Shown here: positions 5,786-7,078 of the stretch, piece by piece
Layout of the letters: each line of letters opens with the position of its first letter
Numbering within the stretch: the stretch's first letter is position 1
Assembly: GCA_002371695.1 (NCBI GenBank)
Contig: DFGG01000094.1
Coordinates: 1-7,078 of the forward strand
Reading direction: 5' to 3'
Source of the DNA: a bacterium UBA3756
Lineage (GTDB): Bacteria; Bacteroidota; Bacteroidia; Bacteroidales; Bacteroidaceae
DNA: 7,078 bases
Program-made: the position numbers and the translations under genes
Notes under the pieces: model-generated
Seen by the model: the letters and a program-made list of their open reading frames with translations, nothing else
Databases searched by the model: none
What the model was told of the DNA's origin: nothing

Positions 5786-6673
5786 TTATATTTTAAGTGC
5801 TTTGAGGATTTCCGACATCCGCTGGATATTCTTGATACGCATCGGAACGAGCGGCAGTCGCAGCACGTTCTTAATGAAGCCCATCTCGGAGAGCATCGCC
5901 TTCACGCCTGCCGGATTACCATCGACAAAGAGCAGCGAGAAGAGGTCGGTAAAGCTATGGTGAATCTTTCGGGCAGGATCGTATTCGCCACGCATCTGCA
6001 GCCGAATCATCTTGGAGAATTCCTTAGGCAATGCATTGCCAATGACACTAATGACGCCAACAGCACCACAGCTAATCATGGGGAAAGTAAGGGCGTCATC
6101 ACCAGAGATGACATCGAAGTCGCGCGGCTTATTCTTGATAATCTCGTCTACCTGTTCGAGATTGCCACTGGCTTCCTTGATGGCAACGATGTTCTGGCAG
6201 TCACGTGCCAGACGGACGGTTGTGGCAGCCTGCATATTGACGCCAGTACGTCCTGGAACATTATACAGCACAATGGGCAGACGGGTGGCAGCTGAGATGG
6301 CTTTGAAATGCTGATAGAGACCTTCTTGCGATGGTTTGTTGTAATATGGGCAGATGCTAAGCACGCCGTCGATGCCTCGGAAATCACCATTCTTGAGTTC
6401 ATCGACCACCGCAGCAGTATTATAGCCTCCGCACCCCATCAGAATGGGCACTCGGCCCTGCACATAATCGACAATGGTATCCTTAATCTTTAGCTTTTCA
6501 GCAGCAGTGAGGGTTGGTGTCTCACCTGTAGTAGCGAGGATGCAGAAGAAGTCGGCACCATTATTGAGTTGATAGTCAAGCAGGCGTATGAGCGATTCGT
6601 AATCCACCGAACCATCCTCGTTGAAGGGTGTTATCAGGGCGATTCCAAGGCCCTTGAAGATATTATTTACCAT
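5786..6673 (-). CDS. dapA: 4-hydroxy-tetrahydrodipicolinate synthase
   Basis: A 295-residue cytoplasmic aldolase-type TIM barrel that condenses pyruvate with L-aspartate 4-semialdehyde, the first committed step towards diaminopimelate (for peptidoglycan) and lysine. Catalytic residues line up with the E. coli enzyme: ATTGETPTL with Thr48/Thr49; Tyr111 in CPYYNKP; Tyr137 in VLYNVPGRTG with Arg142 for substrate binding; and the Schiff-base Lys166 in IVAIKEASGN. The motif ISGDDALTFPM (189-199) and overall length favour DapA over N-acetylneuraminate lyase or other family members. The ATG at 6671-6673 lies about 20 bases after a good -7 box, implying a very short leader and no Shine-Dalgarno. The AraC regulator follows after four bases, making a two-gene unit. 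Confidence 0.96.
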   Translation of the reverse strand: MVNNIFKGLGIALITPFNEDGSVDYESLIRLLDYQLNNGADFFCILATTGETPTLTAAEKLKIKDTIVDYVQGRVPILMGCGGYNTAAVVDELKNGDFRGIDGVLSICPYYNKPSQEGLYQHFKAISAATRLPIVLYNVPGRTGVNMQAATTVRLARDCQNIVAIKEASGNLEQVDEIIKNKPRDFDVISGDDALTFPMISCGAVGVISVIGNALPKEFSKMIRLQMRGEYDPARKIHHSFTDLFSLLFVDGNPAGVKAMLSEMGFIKNVLRLPLVPMRIKNIQRMSEILKALKI

Positions 6674-6696
6674 ACAGTCTAATTTCTAAACGGCTG

Positions 6697-6704
6697 CAAA
6701 GTTA
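6697..6704 (-). promoter_or_regulatory. -7 promoter element of dapA
   Basis: TAACTTTG on the minus strand is a perfect TAnnTTTG match ending 23 bases before the dapA start codon. The -33 position (about 6724-6728) falls within the terminator hairpin and shows no TTTG, only T-rich sequence, so the element may be weak or may need an activator. Confidence 0.72.
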
Positions 6705-6716
6705 GCAAGAATAAAT

Positions 6717-6746
6717 GAAAAAATCGCAGAAATCTGCGATTTTTTC
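6717..6746. terminator. Symmetric intrinsic terminator between the SPFH gene and dapA
   Basis: GAAAAAATCGCAGA (6717-6730) and TCTGCGATTTTTTC (6733-6746) form a perfect 14-bp palindrome with a GC core and A/T-runs on both sides, so it can act in both directions. It begins two bases after the SPFH gene stop codon, so termination of that gene on the minus strand is the evident role. Confidence 0.88.
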
Positions 6747-6748
6747 AC

Positions 6749-7078
6749 TCACTCTGCTTTAAAGAGGTCTTTTATGCCACCAATAGACCCCAGCAGGTTG
6801 GTGGCCTCGTAGGGCAGATAGACGGTCTTGGTCTTGTCGCCCTCTGCGAGTTCCTGCATCATCTGTATGTACTTCTGTGCCAAAAGATAGTTGGCGGGAT
6901 TAGTCGACTTGCCGACTGCCTCGGTGATGAGTTCGATGGCCTTCGCCTCAGCCTCAGCCACACGGATACGTGCTTGGGCCTGACCTTCGGCCTGGAGAAT
7001 AGCTTCCTGCTTGGCGGCTTCAGCCTTGTTGACAATAGCCGTCTTCTCTCCCTCTGAAGCCAGGATCTCAGCAGCCTT
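6749..7078 (-). CDS. SPFH/band-7 (stomatin-like) membrane protein, C-terminal part only
   Basis: The frame is open from the window edge to TGA at 6749-6751, giving 109 residues; the start lies outside. It reads as the alanine/glutamate-rich coiled coil after the SPFH domain (EGEKTAIVNKAEAAKQEAIL, then AEGQAQARIRVAEAEAKAIE), followed by a short tail (NPANYLLAQKYIQMMQELA, then YLPYEATNLLGSIGGIKDLF). This matches the end of bacterial stomatin/QmcA-like proteins, which assemble as membrane-bound oligomers and often work with an NfeD-type partner or the FtsH protease. The hallmark SPFH domain and transmembrane anchor are not visible, so the assignment rests on the heptad-rich segment and the tail. 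A GTG at 6961 is internal, not the start. A palindromic terminator follows at once. Confidence 0.83.
   Translation of the reverse strand, partial: KAAEILASEGEKTAIVNKAEAAKQEAILQAEGQAQARIRVAEAEAKAIELITEAVGKSTNPANYLLAQKYIQMMQELAEGDKTKTVYLPYEATNLLGSIGGIKDLFKAE

Noticed and set aside
5047..5796. A 249-codon open frame on the plus strand
   Set aside because: It lies wholly antisense to the AraC-family gene, whose domains and signature motifs are clear; the antisense frame resembles no family I know and has no promoter or ribosome site.

Overview
The window looks like chromosomal DNA from a Bacteroidota bacterium, most likely a Prevotella/Segatella-type gut or oral organism. Three things point there: two promoters match the Bacteroidota form TAnnTTTG (TACCTTTG upstream of the tRNA, TAACTTTG upstream of dapA), Shine-Dalgarno signals are weak before most genes, and the protein families are typical of that group. 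This assignment rests on sequence style and recalled family resemblance; no search was run.

Layout. Positions 1-1072 (+) hold the 3' part of a secreted-type clostripain (C11) cysteine peptidase. Positions 1073-1588 are non-coding and contain the most unusual structure here: two facing ~50-bp arms, about 90% identical as inverted repeats, enclosing a cluster of five related short repeats and several hairpins. It resembles a small non-autonomous mobile or palindromic repeat element. Everything from 1532 to the end is on the minus strand. Reading in the direction of transcription, from high to low coordinates, it holds: the C-terminal part of an SPFH/band-7 membrane protein (7078-6749), a symmetric terminator, dapA with its own promoter, an AraC-family regulator 4 bp after dapA, an independently promoted tRNA-Arg(ACG), a terminator-like hairpin, an exported TPR-repeat protein, a phosphoglucomutase/phosphomannomutase-family enzyme, and a strong intrinsic terminator that faces the convergent peptidase gene.

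How the genes relate. dapA makes the first dedicated intermediate of lysine and diaminopimelate synthesis. The AraC-type regulator is almost certainly on the same transcript, although its target is unknown. The TPR gene starts so close to the hairpin behind the tRNA that there is no room for a separate promoter after it. It may therefore be expressed by read-through from the tRNA promoter, or from a promoter inside the tRNA region. The sugar-phosphate mutase is a housekeeping enzyme linking glucose-6-P and glucose-1-P, or the mannose equivalents. Apart from the repeat element at 1109-1472, and perhaps the tRNA/TPR arrangement, this is an ordinary housekeeping region. I see no phage genes, defence system, CRISPR array or biosynthetic cluster.
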